In this document: one piece after another, positions 10,348-19,812 of the stretch | How the letters are laid out: the number at the start of each line of letters is the position of its first letter | How positions within the stretch are numbered: the stretch's first letter is position 1 | Assembly: GCA_036843405.1 (NCBI GenBank) | Contig: DAITSJ010000011.1 | Location: forward strand, 1 to 64,000 | From: DGNJ01 sp002388905 | Lineage (GTDB): Bacteria > Pseudomonadota > Gammaproteobacteria > Pseudomonadales > Porticoccaceae | Length of the DNA: 64,000 nt | Reading direction: 5' to 3' | Program-made: the position numbers and the translations under genes | The notes under the pieces: generated by a model | What the model was told of the DNA's origin: nothing | What the model saw: only the letters and a program-made list of their open reading frames with translations | The model's database searches: none

Positions 10348-10629
10348 GGAAACCCCCCCTTGGGTGGTGTTAATGAGAAAATGGTTGTCGGGCGACCAGG
10401 CTTCCCGGGCACAACATCCGGGCCTCCGTAAGTCGTTGTAATCCCCACTGTGCCCTGCAAACCAACGTTTGCCCTGTTTTTGCCGGAACAGCCTCTAGAA
10501 GCAGTCATTGACTGAACTGGTGCAGACACTACACTGGCATCTTCATGCGATCAGACGGTCGTAACAGGCGAGCGTCCGGCGCAATGAGCCGGACCGTCAG
10601 GATAACAACAAGTCCTCGGGAGACGTTAA

Positions 10630-11730
10630 ATGAATTCTCCATCCTCGCTCAAGCTGGTTGCGGTGGGCGATCTTCAACTGATGACCCGCGAACCCGCCCC
10701 TGACCTGTTCGACCAGGTCGCTTCGCCACTGGCTTCGGCCGATATCGCCTTCGGCAACTGCGAATGGCCCTACGCGGAGGAGGCAGGGGACACCCACCCG
10801 GTGGAAGCCCATATCAATGACGATTTTGACAAAGGCGACCTGTTCGCCCCCGGCAGCCCCGACGCCATTCGCATGATGGGCAAGTCCGGTTTCGACGTTC
10901 TGTCCGTGGCCAACAATCACACCATGCACGGGGGATATCGTGCCTTTTTGCGCACCATGGCATTGATCCGGGAAAACGGTATGGCCTGTGTCGGTGGCGG
11001 TGTGGATATCGCCACGGCCCGCGAACCGGCGGTTATCGAACGCAACGGTTGCAGAGTGGGTTTTCTGGCCTGCACCTCAGGTTTCCTGCCCGGCGCCCAT
11101 GCCGGGCGGCGGACGCCGGGAATAGTCCCGCTGCGGCAACACACCTATGCCGAGAACCCGGTCTGGGAGCAGTGGGGGATCGAGCCGGATGTACGCACCC
11201 TCGTCAACCGGGATGATCTGTACGCCCTTTGCGACAGCGTTCGCGAACTGAAAGCGAAAACGGATATCGTGGTGATGAGCTGCCACTGGGGCATCCTCGA
11301 ACACCCCTTCAAAATCGGCGAATACCAGCGGGAAGCCGCCCGTGCCTTTATCGATGCCGGCGTCGACCTGATCGTCAGCCAGGGGCCGTTGGCTATCAAG
11401 GGCGTTGAAGTCTATAAGGGCAAGGCCGTACTGTACTCCATGGGCAAATTCATGATGGTCTCGCCCTGGTCCCGGGACGAAACCCCATCGGGGATTTCCG
11501 CCCCCCTGCTGGACGAAACCAACCGTGGCCTGGCGGCCAATGTGACTATCCAGGAGGGGAGTATCACCGGCGTGCAACTGGTGCCGGTGTATCTGGAAAA
11601 CGGCAAGCCGACACTGCTCAAGTCCGGCGACGAATGGCACAAGGACATCCTCGACGTGGTGGCCGAGCGCACCCGGGACGCCGGGCTGCCGGGTATCATG
11701 GACGCCGAGGGCCGGGTGGATCTGTCATGA
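10630..11730 (+). CDS. CapA-like metallophosphatase-fold protein
   Basis: 366 residues, similar to the CapA/PgsA family first described in poly-gamma-glutamate synthesis. Family landmarks: VAVGDLQL (7-14), FGNCEWPY (about 41-48), SVANNHTMHGG (about 95-105), SCHWG (about 217) and IKGVEVYKGKAVLYSMGKFM (about 256-277). Where most relatives have a GHxPH pair of histidines before QGxE, this protein reads VSQGPLAIKGVE, so those two histidines are absent. No signal peptide or membrane segment is evident. The stop overlaps the ATG of the next gene (ATGA), so they are co-translated. Actual substrate unknown; it need not make poly-gamma-glutamate. Confidence 0.8.
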   Translation: MNSPSSLKLVAVGDLQLMTREPAPDLFDQVASPLASADIAFGNCEWPYAEEAGDTHPVEAHINDDFDKGDLFAPGSPDAIRMMGKSGFDVLSVANNHTMHGGYRAFLRTMALIRENGMACVGGGVDIATAREPAVIERNGCRVGFLACTSGFLPGAHAGRRTPGIVPLRQHTYAENPVWEQWGIEPDVRTLVNRDDLYALCDSVRELKAKTDIVVMSCHWGILEHPFKIGEYQREAARAFIDAGVDLIVSQGPLAIKGVEVYKGKAVLYSMGKFMMVSPWSRDETPSGISAPLLDETNRGLAANVTIQEGSITGVQLVPVYLENGKPTLLKSGDEWHKDILDVVAERTRDAGLPGIMDAEGRVDLS

Positions 11731-12815
11731 ACGAACCCGCATCCCCCGGCGTCGACCCGGCGCTGATCGAAAAGCTGCGCGCCTGGCTGGGTACAAAAAT
11801 CCCGGGTGCGAATGACCTGCGAATCGTCGATACGGTAGAGCCATCACAGGGATTTTCCAGTCGCACCATACTTTTCAGGGCCCTGTGGCAGGAGAAGGGC
11901 GAGAGTCGGGAATGGGCGCTGGTGGCGCGGATTCAGCGCGACACTGTCTGTCCCATGCTGGCGGACGTGTTTCACCAATACCGGGTAATGAAAGCCCTGG
12001 CGGAGAATACCGATGCCGCAGTACCCGGCGTTGTCTTCGCGGAACAGGATGCCAGTGTGCTCGGCGACCCTTTTTTCATTATGGAGCAGGTCAAGGGCCG
12101 GGTGCCCGGGGACTTTCCCAGCTACCACCAGGAGGGCTGGGTGGCGGAGCTTACCGATGAAGGCCGCGAAACACTGTGGTGGAACGGCATTCGGGAAATG
12201 GAAAAAGCCCACCGGGCCAGCTGGCGGGATTTCCCTTTTATTGGCGAGCCCTCGGTGACGGCGCCGGACAGCGAACCGCCCGACGCCCGGTTCTATTTGC
12301 AGGATTTTGTCGGCCGCTGGCTGGACTGGGCCGCCCAGGGGCAGTCGTTTCCGGAACTGGAAGAGGCGCTGCAATTCCTGCTCGACAACCCGCCGCCGGT
12401 AAAACAATCGGGCCTGGTGTGGAACGACGCCCGCCTGGGCAATACCATGTACGGGGACGATCTGACCGTCTCCGCCCTGTTCGATTTCGAGGTCGCCTCC
12501 CTGGGGCCGCCGGAGCTGGACATGGCCCACTGGCTGTACCTGGACGAGGTGTTCAGCACCCAGTTCGGTATCCCCCGCATCGGCGGCATTCCCGACCGGC
12601 AAACCACCATCAGGGGTTTCGAGGATATCTACGGCTGGGCGATGCCGTACTTTGCCTATTACGAGGCGGCGGTGGCGCTGAAAATTGTCATTCTCACCAT
12701 CCGCGATTACAGCAACGGCAAAACCATGGACGCGGGGGAGCCGCTGCCGGGCTTCCTGATGGAGCGGTTGCGCCAGTACCTGGGTGAGTACCGGGATTAT
12801 CTCGCCGGCGTTTAG
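11727..12815 (+). CDS. Aminoglycoside-phosphotransferase-family kinase-like protein
   Basis: 362 residues with the protein-kinase-like fold of the APH family. Seen: SQGFSSRTILFRA (nucleotide loop, about 34-46), PFFIMEQVKGRVPGD (hinge), VWNDARLGNTMY (about 231-242) where the catalytic loop normally reads HGDxxxxN, and LFDFEVASLGPPELDMAHWL (metal-binding D, here DFE). The catalytic Asp and Asn are kept. This is the subgroup often found with catabolic acyl-CoA or SDR enzymes rather than antibiotic resistance, so a small-molecule kinase role is likelier (inference). The start at 11727 overlaps the previous stop. Confidence 0.82.
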   Translation: MNEPASPGVDPALIEKLRAWLGTKIPGANDLRIVDTVEPSQGFSSRTILFRALWQEKGESREWALVARIQRDTVCPMLADVFHQYRVMKALAENTDAAVPGVVFAEQDASVLGDPFFIMEQVKGRVPGDFPSYHQEGWVAELTDEGRETLWWNGIREMEKAHRASWRDFPFIGEPSVTAPDSEPPDARFYLQDFVGRWLDWAAQGQSFPELEEALQFLLDNPPPVKQSGLVWNDARLGNTMYGDDLTVSALFDFEVASLGPPELDMAHWLYLDEVFSTQFGIPRIGGIPDRQTTIRGFEDIYGWAMPYFAYYEAAVALKIVILTIRDYSNGKTMDAGEPLPGFLMERLRQYLGEYRDYLAGV

Positions 12816-12837
12816 ATAGTCTAAACGGGGCGGCGAG
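12801..12837 (+). terminator. Long interrupted hairpin over the phosphotransferase stop
   Basis: CTCGCCG (12801-12807) pairs with CGGCGAG (12831-12837), and inside it GTTTAG (12810-12815) pairs with CTAAAC (12821-12826) around an ATAGT loop. The structure includes the TAG stop. It is well placed to end the CapA/phosphotransferase transcript but has no T tract. Confidence 0.45.
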
Positions 12838-12922
12838 TGTGACGATTGACTGGTCCGAGAGCGGATTGCGTAACGGTGCCCCTGCCGCTCCGGTGGCATG
12901 AGCCTGTAACCGGTATTTCCCC

Positions 12923-12928
12923 TATAAT
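12923..12928 (+). promoter_or_regulatory. Candidate -10 box for the molybdopterin oxidoreductase gene
   Basis: A perfect TATAAT lies 49 bases before the ATG. No good -35 box was found at 16-18 bases upstream, so the assignment is tentative. Confidence 0.35.
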
Positions 12929-12976
12929 GGGTTTCATTGCTTTTCAATAACACCGGAGTGATACAAGGGCCTGTCC

Positions 12977-15220
12977 ATGACCGCGATCACCCGTCCCCGT
13001 ATCTGCCCGTTCTGCGAATCCAGTTGCGGCCTGCTGGTGACCGCCGAGCCCGATACCGGCGAAATTACCCGTATCCAGGGCGACCCGGACCACCCCGCGA
13101 GCCGGGGCTTTCTCTGTGCCAAGTCCCAGGGGCTGCGGGGGCTGCGGGAGGACCCGGACCGGGTGACCCGGCCGCTGTTGCGGCGGGGCGACGATTTTAT
13201 CGAGATCGGCTGGGAAGAGGCCCTGGATCGTGCCGCCCAGGGCCTGAACCGTATCCGTGATCGGGATGGTATCGCCGGGCTGGGCATCTACCTGGGCAAT
13301 CCGGGTGCCCATAATGCCGGTGTCATGCTGGGCATGCCCGCCTTGCTGGGCGCCCTGCCCGCGCTCATGGTTTCCGCGGCGTCCATCGACTCCTTTCCCC
13401 GCTTTCTGGCGAGCCTGCTGATGTATGGCAACCAGGCCCGTATCCCCGTACCCGATATCGAGCGCACCGATTATTTTCTGATTTTTGGCGGCAATCCTCT
13501 GGTCTCCAATGGCAGCATGATGGGCGCCCCGGACATGCCCCGTCGGATAAAGGCCCTGCAGGCGCGTGGTGGCAAACTGGTGGTTGTCGATCCCCGGCGC
13601 ACCGAAACCGCCGAGGTGGCGGATCAGCACCTGCCAGTTCGGCCCGGCAGTGACGCCCTCATGCTGCTGGCGATGATCCATACCCTGTTCGAGGAAAACC
13701 GGATCGATCCGGGCCGGCTTGCGGCCATGACCCGCGGCCTCAGCGAGCTTCGGGAGCTTGCAGGCACTTACCCGCCGGAGCGTGTGGCACCGTTTACCGG
13801 TGTATCGGCCATGGAAATCCGACAATTGAGCCGGGATTTCGCCGGCGCCGACAGCGCCGTGGCCTACGGACGGGTGGGCGCCTGCTGCCAGCCATTTGGC
13901 AGCCTTGCCATCTGGCTTCTGGATTGCCTCAACATTCTCACCGGCAATCTGGACCGGGAAGGGGGCGCCCTGTTTCCCGCCCCGGCGGTGCCCAGCTTCC
14001 TGATGCACCTGCCTTTTGAAAACGGCGAGGCCCCCTATGGCCGGCTCCGCTCGCGGGTTTCCGCAACGCCCGCCATCGGTCCCAGCTTTCCCACCCAGGT
14101 GCTCTGGGAGGAGATTGAAACCCCCGGGGAGGGGCAGATCCGGGGCCTGATCACCGTGGCGGGCAATCCGGCGCTGTCCAACGCCAACGCCGGTCGGGTG
14201 ATCGGGGCACTGGAAAGCCTGGAGTTCATGGTTTCGGTGGACTACTACATCAACGAGACGACCCGGCATGCGGATCTGATCCTGCCGCCGGCCGACCACC
14301 TGAAGCGCTCGGAAATGACAGTGATCTACAACGAATGGATGGTTGAGAATGTCGTGGCCTGGTCGCAACCCCTCCTTCCCAAAGACGGCGATGAACGCAC
14401 GGACTGGGAAATCCTGACCGGCCTCGCCGCGCGGCTGTCGGATATGGATCGGGAAAACTTTGTCACCCGGCACATAGAGGGCTTTGTCGACTTTCTGGCG
14501 CCGTTGTTGCCCAGGCGCCCCGGGGGCATGTCCGTGGATGCCATGCTCGGCGCCAGCGAGCATCACGGCGAGCCGGATAATCTCTACGATATGCTGATTC
14601 GCACCGGTCCCCGCGGCGATGGCTATGGCGGGTATCCCGGTGGCCTGACGCTCGACCGCCTCAAGGCCAGCCGTTCCGGCCTCAGCCTGGGTCCCATGGC
14701 GGCGGAGCGACTGCCGTCCGCCCTGGATACGCCGGACGCCCGTATCGACCTGGTCCCGCCGGTGCTCTCAAAAGACCTTGCCAGGCTCGAAGAGGCCCTG
14801 GCCAGGGGGCGTTTCCAGCCCGATCAGTTCCTGTTGATCAACCGCCGCCACAGCCGTTCAAACAATTCCTGGATGCACAATATCCACGCCCTGGTGAAGG
14901 GGCCGGAACGCTGCGTCGCCTGGCTTAACCCGGCGGATGCCGCCGAACTGGGCCTGCGCGACGGCGACCGGCTTCGGATCGCTTCCCGGGTCGGGGAAAT
15001 CGAGCTGCCGGTCGCGCTCAACGATGCCATGGCCCGGCGGGTGGTGAGTGTGCCCCATGGCTGGGGTCACGGCGACGACCGGGTCCGGCTTCGCCTGGCG
15101 TCATCCCGGATCGGTGCCAATGTCAATATGCTGAGCGATGACGCGGAGCCGGATAGGCCCAGCGGTAATGCGGCCTTCAACGGCATACCCGTCTCCCTGA
15201 GCCCGGCCTCGCATCCGTAA
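12977..15220 (+). CDS. Molybdopterin oxidoreductase, formate-dehydrogenase-like
   Basis: 747-residue member of the DMSO reductase superfamily. The N-terminus holds a 4Fe-4S site (CPFCESSC at about 10-17 and a fourth Cys in GFLCAKSQG near 44). The central domains bind bis-molybdopterin guanine dinucleotide: IFGGNPLVSNGSMMGAPDM, VVVDPRRTETAEVADQHLPVRPGSDALML and the YGRVGACCQPFG segment. The C-terminal cap domain has RRHSRSNNSWMHNI, HGWGHGDD and GANVNMLSDD. The usual Mo-ligand position reads SAASIDSFPRF, with no Cys or selenocysteine, so Ser or another residue may ligate Mo (inference). No Tat signal, so cytosolic. No partner electron-transfer subunit adjoins; substrate unknown. Confidence 0.88.
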   Translation: MTAITRPRICPFCESSCGLLVTAEPDTGEITRIQGDPDHPASRGFLCAKSQGLRGLREDPDRVTRPLLRRGDDFIEIGWEEALDRAAQGLNRIRDRDGIAGLGIYLGNPGAHNAGVMLGMPALLGALPALMVSAASIDSFPRFLASLLMYGNQARIPVPDIERTDYFLIFGGNPLVSNGSMMGAPDMPRRIKALQARGGKLVVVDPRRTETAEVADQHLPVRPGSDALMLLAMIHTLFEENRIDPGRLAAMTRGLSELRELAGTYPPERVAPFTGVSAMEIRQLSRDFAGADSAVAYGRVGACCQPFGSLAIWLLDCLNILTGNLDREGGALFPAPAVPSFLMHLPFENGEAPYGRLRSRVSATPAIGPSFPTQVLWEEIETPGEGQIRGLITVAGNPALSNANAGRVIGALESLEFMVSVDYYINETTRHADLILPPADHLKRSEMTVIYNEWMVENVVAWSQPLLPKDGDERTDWEILTGLAARLSDMDRENFVTRHIEGFVDFLAPLLPRRPGGMSVDAMLGASEHHGEPDNLYDMLIRTGPRGDGYGGYPGGLTLDRLKASRSGLSLGPMAAERLPSALDTPDARIDLVPPVLSKDLARLEEALARGRFQPDQFLLINRRHSRSNNSWMHNIHALVKGPERCVAWLNPADAAELGLRDGDRLRIASRVGEIELPVALNDAMARRVVSVPHGWGHGDDRVRLRLASSRIGANVNMLSDDAEPDRPSGNAAFNGIPVSLSPASHP

Positions 15221-15308
15221 CCGGGGGCGTGGGCAAGGTATGCTCGCCGGAGCGGTGGCTCTGGTCTAGGCTTGTTAGTAGGCCCTAATGAAGGAGCAAT
15301 AGGCGTCA

Positions 15309-16379
15309 GTGATGTCGACCCACCTTAGCCGGATTCTCGAGCAATGGTATGAGGCCCGCGACGACTGCCGCTGGGTGCTTGGTACGGTGTACGCCACCGA
15401 GGGTTCCAGTTACCGCAAGGCCGGCGCCATGATGCTGTTCAATGACCTGGGCCAGCAGTACGGTTTGTTGAGCGGCGGGTGCCTGGAGTCGGACATCCAC
15501 CGGCAGGCGCGACGGGTCATGGAAAGCGGCAGGTCCGTCACCCTCTGCTACGACGGCAGCGACGAGGACGACATTGCCTTCCAGCTGGGTATCGGTTGCG
15601 GTGGCACCGTGCACATTCTGCTTCAACCCCTTGATCGGGCGAACGACTACCTGGCCCTGCCCGGCGTTTATCATGCTTTGCGCGAGCGGACAAGCGGTGT
15701 ATACCGGCAACGAATCGGCGATCGGGGCGAGGTTGAAGGCCTCTTCCTGGCCGGGCCTGACCAAAAAACGGACGCCGGCGGTCGGCTATCCCAGCGGGGA
15801 CACCTGCATGAAGACGGTGAGGGCCGCCTGTGGCTGGAAACGCCGGTCAAGCCACCGCCGCTGTTGCTGGTGGTGGGCGGCGGCGTGGACGCCCGGCCCC
15901 TGGTGGCCATGGCCGGAGAGCTGGGCTGGGATGTGCTTCTCTGCGACCCCCGGCCTGCCAATGCCCGCCGCGATTACTTTCCGGCGGCGCGGGCCATACT
16001 GCGCTGTCGCCCCGGGAGACTGGCCGGTGAGGAACTGTTTCCCCATATCGATGCCGCCGTGATAATGAGCCATAACCTGGCGCTGGATGCCGACGCCCTG
16101 GCTGCCCTGGCCGATGCCCGGCCCGCCTATATCGCCCTGCTGGGGCCTTTGCGTCGCCGGGACCAGGTGCTGGAACTGGCGGGCCTGTCGGAGTCCGACT
16201 TGCCGGTGCCCCTGGCGAGCCCCGCCGGGCTGGACCTGGGCGCCGAGTTGCCGGAGGGCGTTGCCCTGTCGATACTGGCGGAGTGCCACTCGGTGCTTGC
16301 CGGCAGCGGCGGCGAGCGGCTCAGTGATCCCTTGCGGCGGCGCCGGCCCATAGCCATCGGCGGGGCGGAGGAACCATGA
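15309..16379 (+). CDS. XdhC/CoxI family molybdoenzyme maturation protein
   Basis: 356 residues. N-terminal XdhC_CoxI domain includes ATEGSSYRKAGAMMLFNDLGQQ and LLSGGCLESDIHRQA (about 27-65), and a C-terminal Rossmann domain contains LLVVGGGVDARPLVAMAGELGWDVLLCDPR (about 180-210). XdhC binds molybdenum cofactor and delivers it, often sulfurated, to xanthine-dehydrogenase-family enzymes. Start GTG 15309 or the adjacent ATG 15312; AAGGAG at 15291-15296 fits the GTG slightly better. Overlaps the next gene by 4 bases. Context suggests it serves the isoquinoline oxidoreductase encoded just downstream. Confidence 0.92.
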   Translation: MMSTHLSRILEQWYEARDDCRWVLGTVYATEGSSYRKAGAMMLFNDLGQQYGLLSGGCLESDIHRQARRVMESGRSVTLCYDGSDEDDIAFQLGIGCGGTVHILLQPLDRANDYLALPGVYHALRERTSGVYRQRIGDRGEVEGLFLAGPDQKTDAGGRLSQRGHLHEDGEGRLWLETPVKPPPLLLVVGGGVDARPLVAMAGELGWDVLLCDPRPANARRDYFPAARAILRCRPGRLAGEELFPHIDAAVIMSHNLALDADALAALADARPAYIALLGPLRRRDQVLELAGLSESDLPVPLASPAGLDLGAELPEGVALSILAECHSVLAGSGGERLSDPLRRRRPIAIGGAEEP

Positions 16380-16954
16380 AAAATACCGCGGCACTGATTC
16401 TGGCTGCGGGGGAATCGCGACGTTTCGGTTCCCCCAAGCTGCTTGCCCGGTATCGGGGACGACCCCTGCTTTGTCATGGCATCGAAACCGCCCGCACGGT
16501 GCTGCCGGACCGCGTCTACGTGGTGCTGGGCGCCAATCGCGAGGCCCTGGCCAGGCACGCCGCCGGTGCCCGGGTCGTCGTCAACCGGGACTGGCAGCGC
16601 GGCCTGGCGTCTTCCATATCCGCGGGCATTGAAGCCCTGCCCGACGATATCGATCACGTGTTGCTGTTGCTGGCCGATCAGGTGGGTATCGGTGCCTATC
16701 ACCTGCGCCTCCTGCTGGAGGCCCACGGCGAATGGGGCCGGATCACCTGCGCCCGTTACGGCGCCGTGCTCGGGGTGCCGGCGGTTTTTTCCCGGGAATG
16801 GTTTTCCACGCTCCGCTCGCTGGAGGGCGACCGTGGCGCCCGCTACCTGTTGCGCCGGCACCGGGAGGGTGTTGCCGCGATTGATCTGCCGGCGGCGGCC
16901 ATCGATATCGACACCGTGGAAGAGTGGCGCCGCCTGTTTGCCGGCAAGGAGTAA
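16376..16954 (+). CDS. Molybdenum cofactor nucleotidyltransferase, MocA-like
   Basis: 192 residues with the nucleotidyltransferase opening ALILAAGESRRFGSPKLLARY (about 5-24, the LAAGxSxRFGxPK pattern), VLLLLADQVGI near 100 for metal binding, and GVPAVFSREWF. MocA adds CMP to molybdopterin to give the dinucleotide form (MCD) used by xanthine-dehydrogenase-family hydroxylases. Overlap with xdhC (ATGA) and the oxidoreductase subunits downstream support this role. A guanylyltransferase (MobA) function is the alternative but less likely in this setting. Confidence 0.88.
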   Translation: MKNTAALILAAGESRRFGSPKLLARYRGRPLLCHGIETARTVLPDRVYVVLGANREALARHAAGARVVVNRDWQRGLASSISAGIEALPDDIDHVLLLLADQVGIGAYHLRLLLEAHGEWGRITCARYGAVLGVPAVFSREWFSTLRSLEGDRGARYLLRRHREGVAAIDLPAAAIDIDTVEEWRRLFAGKE

Positions 16955-17118
16955 CAGGCATAAAAATGGACGAAACCAGCAAACGACACGATCTTTCGCG
17001 GCCAAAGCGAACTTTTTGCTATGCTGCTAACACCCCGGCATTAAAGGTCGGATAGCCAACGGGTCGGCATGGCCGGGCAATCCGCCGCCACCGGGCCGGG
17101 AAAAGGAGAAATCGAGAC

Positions 17119-17609
<491 letters not shown>

Positions 17610-17613
<4 letters not shown>

Positions 17614-19775
17614 ATCGTTCCACCGGATTGTCCCGCCGCCTTTTTCTCGTTCGCGGTGCCCAGGCCGGCGCCGGCCTGACCCTGGGGCTCAGCCTGCCGA
17701 TGAAAATCCTGGCCGCCGATGGTGTCACGGGCGCTACCGGCAAGAACAGCGATACCCGGCTGGATGCCAACGCCTTTGTGGCCATTACCCCCGATAATCG
17801 GGTGATTATTACCATCAAGCACCTGGAAATGGGGCAGGGCACCTATACCGGCCTGGCCACCATCGTCGCCGACGAAATGGATGCCGCCTGGGAGCAGGTG
17901 GAGGCGGTCAGTGCGCCGGCAGACAAGGACAAATACAAGAACCTGGCCCTTGGTGTCCAGATCACCGGCGGCAGCAACGCCATCAGGAATAGCTGGACCC
18001 AGATGCGCGAAGCAGGCGCAGCCGCCCGGCACATGCTGCTGGCGGCTGCGGCCGAACAGTGGCAGGTGCCGGTGGGTGAGTTGAGCGCCCGCAGCGGCGA
18101 AGTCATTCACGCCGCCTCCGGTCGCCGCGCCAGTTACGGCGAGCTGGGCACGGCGGCGGCCACCCAGTCCGTGCCCGACGAAGTGGCTCTCAAGGAGCCC
18201 GGGGATTTCACCCTGATCGGCAAGCAGCAACTGCCGCGCAAGGATACCGGCAAGGTGGACGGCAGCGCCCGATTCACCCAGGACGTCCAGTGGCGGGGAA
18301 TGCTGACGGCCGTGGTGGCGCACCCGCCCACTTTCGGCGGCAAGGTGGAACGTTTCGATGCCGGGGAGGCCCGGAAAATGCCCGGGGTCAAGGCGGTACT
18401 GGAAATTCCCACCGGCGTTGCGGTCCTTGCGGAGACATTCTGGCAGGCCCAGAAGGCAAAAAACGCGCTCGCCGTCGAGTGGGACAACAGCGCCGGTTCC
18501 GGTCTGTCTTCCGGGAAACTCTACGCAGAATACCGGGAACTGACCGGCAAGCCGGGGCTTGAGGCACAGAGCGAGGGCGATGCCGAAGCCGCCCTCGCCG
18601 AAGGCGATAGCCTCGAGGCATTTTACGAATTTCCCTATATCGCCCACGCCGCCATGGAGCCCATGAACTGCGTTGTCAAGAAAACGGATGGGGGCGTGCA
18701 AATGTGGTACGGCTGCCAGAGCCAGACCTGGGACCAGCAAGCGGTTGCCGAGGTCTTTGGCATCAGGCCCGAGCAGGTGGAGATCCAGACGCTATACGCA
18801 GGCGGCAGCTTTGGACGCCGCGCCACCCTGGACGGCAACTACGCAAGGGAAGCCGCCGAAATCGCCAAGGCTTACGGCAAGGCCGTGCCCATCAAGCTGG
18901 TCTGGTCCCGGGAGGACGATATGACGGGCGGTTACTATCGTCCGCTTTACGTCCACAGAGTGCGGGCCACCCTCGACGATCAGGGCGGTATCGATGCCTG
19001 GCACCAGCGTATTGCCGGGCAATCGATTTTCCGGGCCGGTCCCGACAAGGTCGATCGCACCACCGTGGAGGGGGCCACCGGTATGCCCTATACCGCGGCC
19101 AATCTGCAGGTCGAAGTCCATAATACGCAAGAGCTCGTGACGCCCCATTTCTGGCGCAGCGTTGCCCACACCCATACCGCCTATGTCGCCGAAACCTTTA
19201 TCGATGAGCTGGCTCACAAGGCCGGCCGCGACCCGGTCGAATTTCGCCTGGACCTGCTCGGCGACCACCCCCGCCATGCGGGCGTCCTCAAGCTTGCCGC
19301 CGACAAGGGCGGCTGGGGCAAATCCCTGCCTGACGGGCATTTTCAGGGCATTGCCGTGCACAAGTCGTTCGAGACCTATGTCGCCGAGCTCGCCGAGATC
19401 GCCCGGGGCGAGGACGGTAAGTTCCGGGTGGTCAGAGTGACCTGTGCCGTGGATTGCGGCGTCGCCGTCAACCCGGACGTTATCCGCCAGCAAATGCAGG
19501 GGGGGATCGGTTTCGGGCTTTCGGCGGCGCTGTTCAGCGAAGTCACCATCGAGAACGGCCGTCCGCAGCAGGACAATTTCGACAGCTTCCAGGTGCTGCG
19601 CATGCGCCACATGCCGGCGGTGGATGTGCATATCGTCCCCTCCGCCGAGGCGCCCACCGGCGTCGGCGAGCCGGGTACGCCGGTGGTGGCGCCGGCGGTG
19701 GCCAATGCCCTGTTCGCCGCCACCGGCAAGCGCTTTCGAAGGCTGCCTTTCGGCAAAGAGGTATTCTCGATTTAG
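17610..19775 (+). CDS. iorB: Isoquinoline 1-oxidoreductase-type beta subunit, molybdopterin-binding
   Basis: 721 residues, xanthine-oxidase-family large subunit. A Tat-like signal lies at the N-terminus (SRRLFLVRGAQAGAGLTLGL), indicating periplasmic export folded with its cofactor. Molybdopterin-binding segments: LEMGQGTYTGLATIVADEMD (about 71-90), GGSNAIRNSW, YAGGSFGRRATLDGNYAREAAEIAK (about 394-418), and the terminal GVGEPGTPVVAPAVANALFAATGKR in which the conserved GVGEPGTP holds the catalytic Glu. The beta subunit alone binds MCD; XdhC and MocA genes just upstream make the cofactor available. Confidence 0.93.
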
Positions 19776-19812
19776 GCGGGGTTAATGCCCGACCAGGCGG
19801 GAGTATGATGCC

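Noticed and set aside
12944..14566. 540-codon minus-strand frame inside the molybdopterin oxidoreductase gene
   Set aside because: Antisense shadow of a gene with clear catalytic and cluster motifs.
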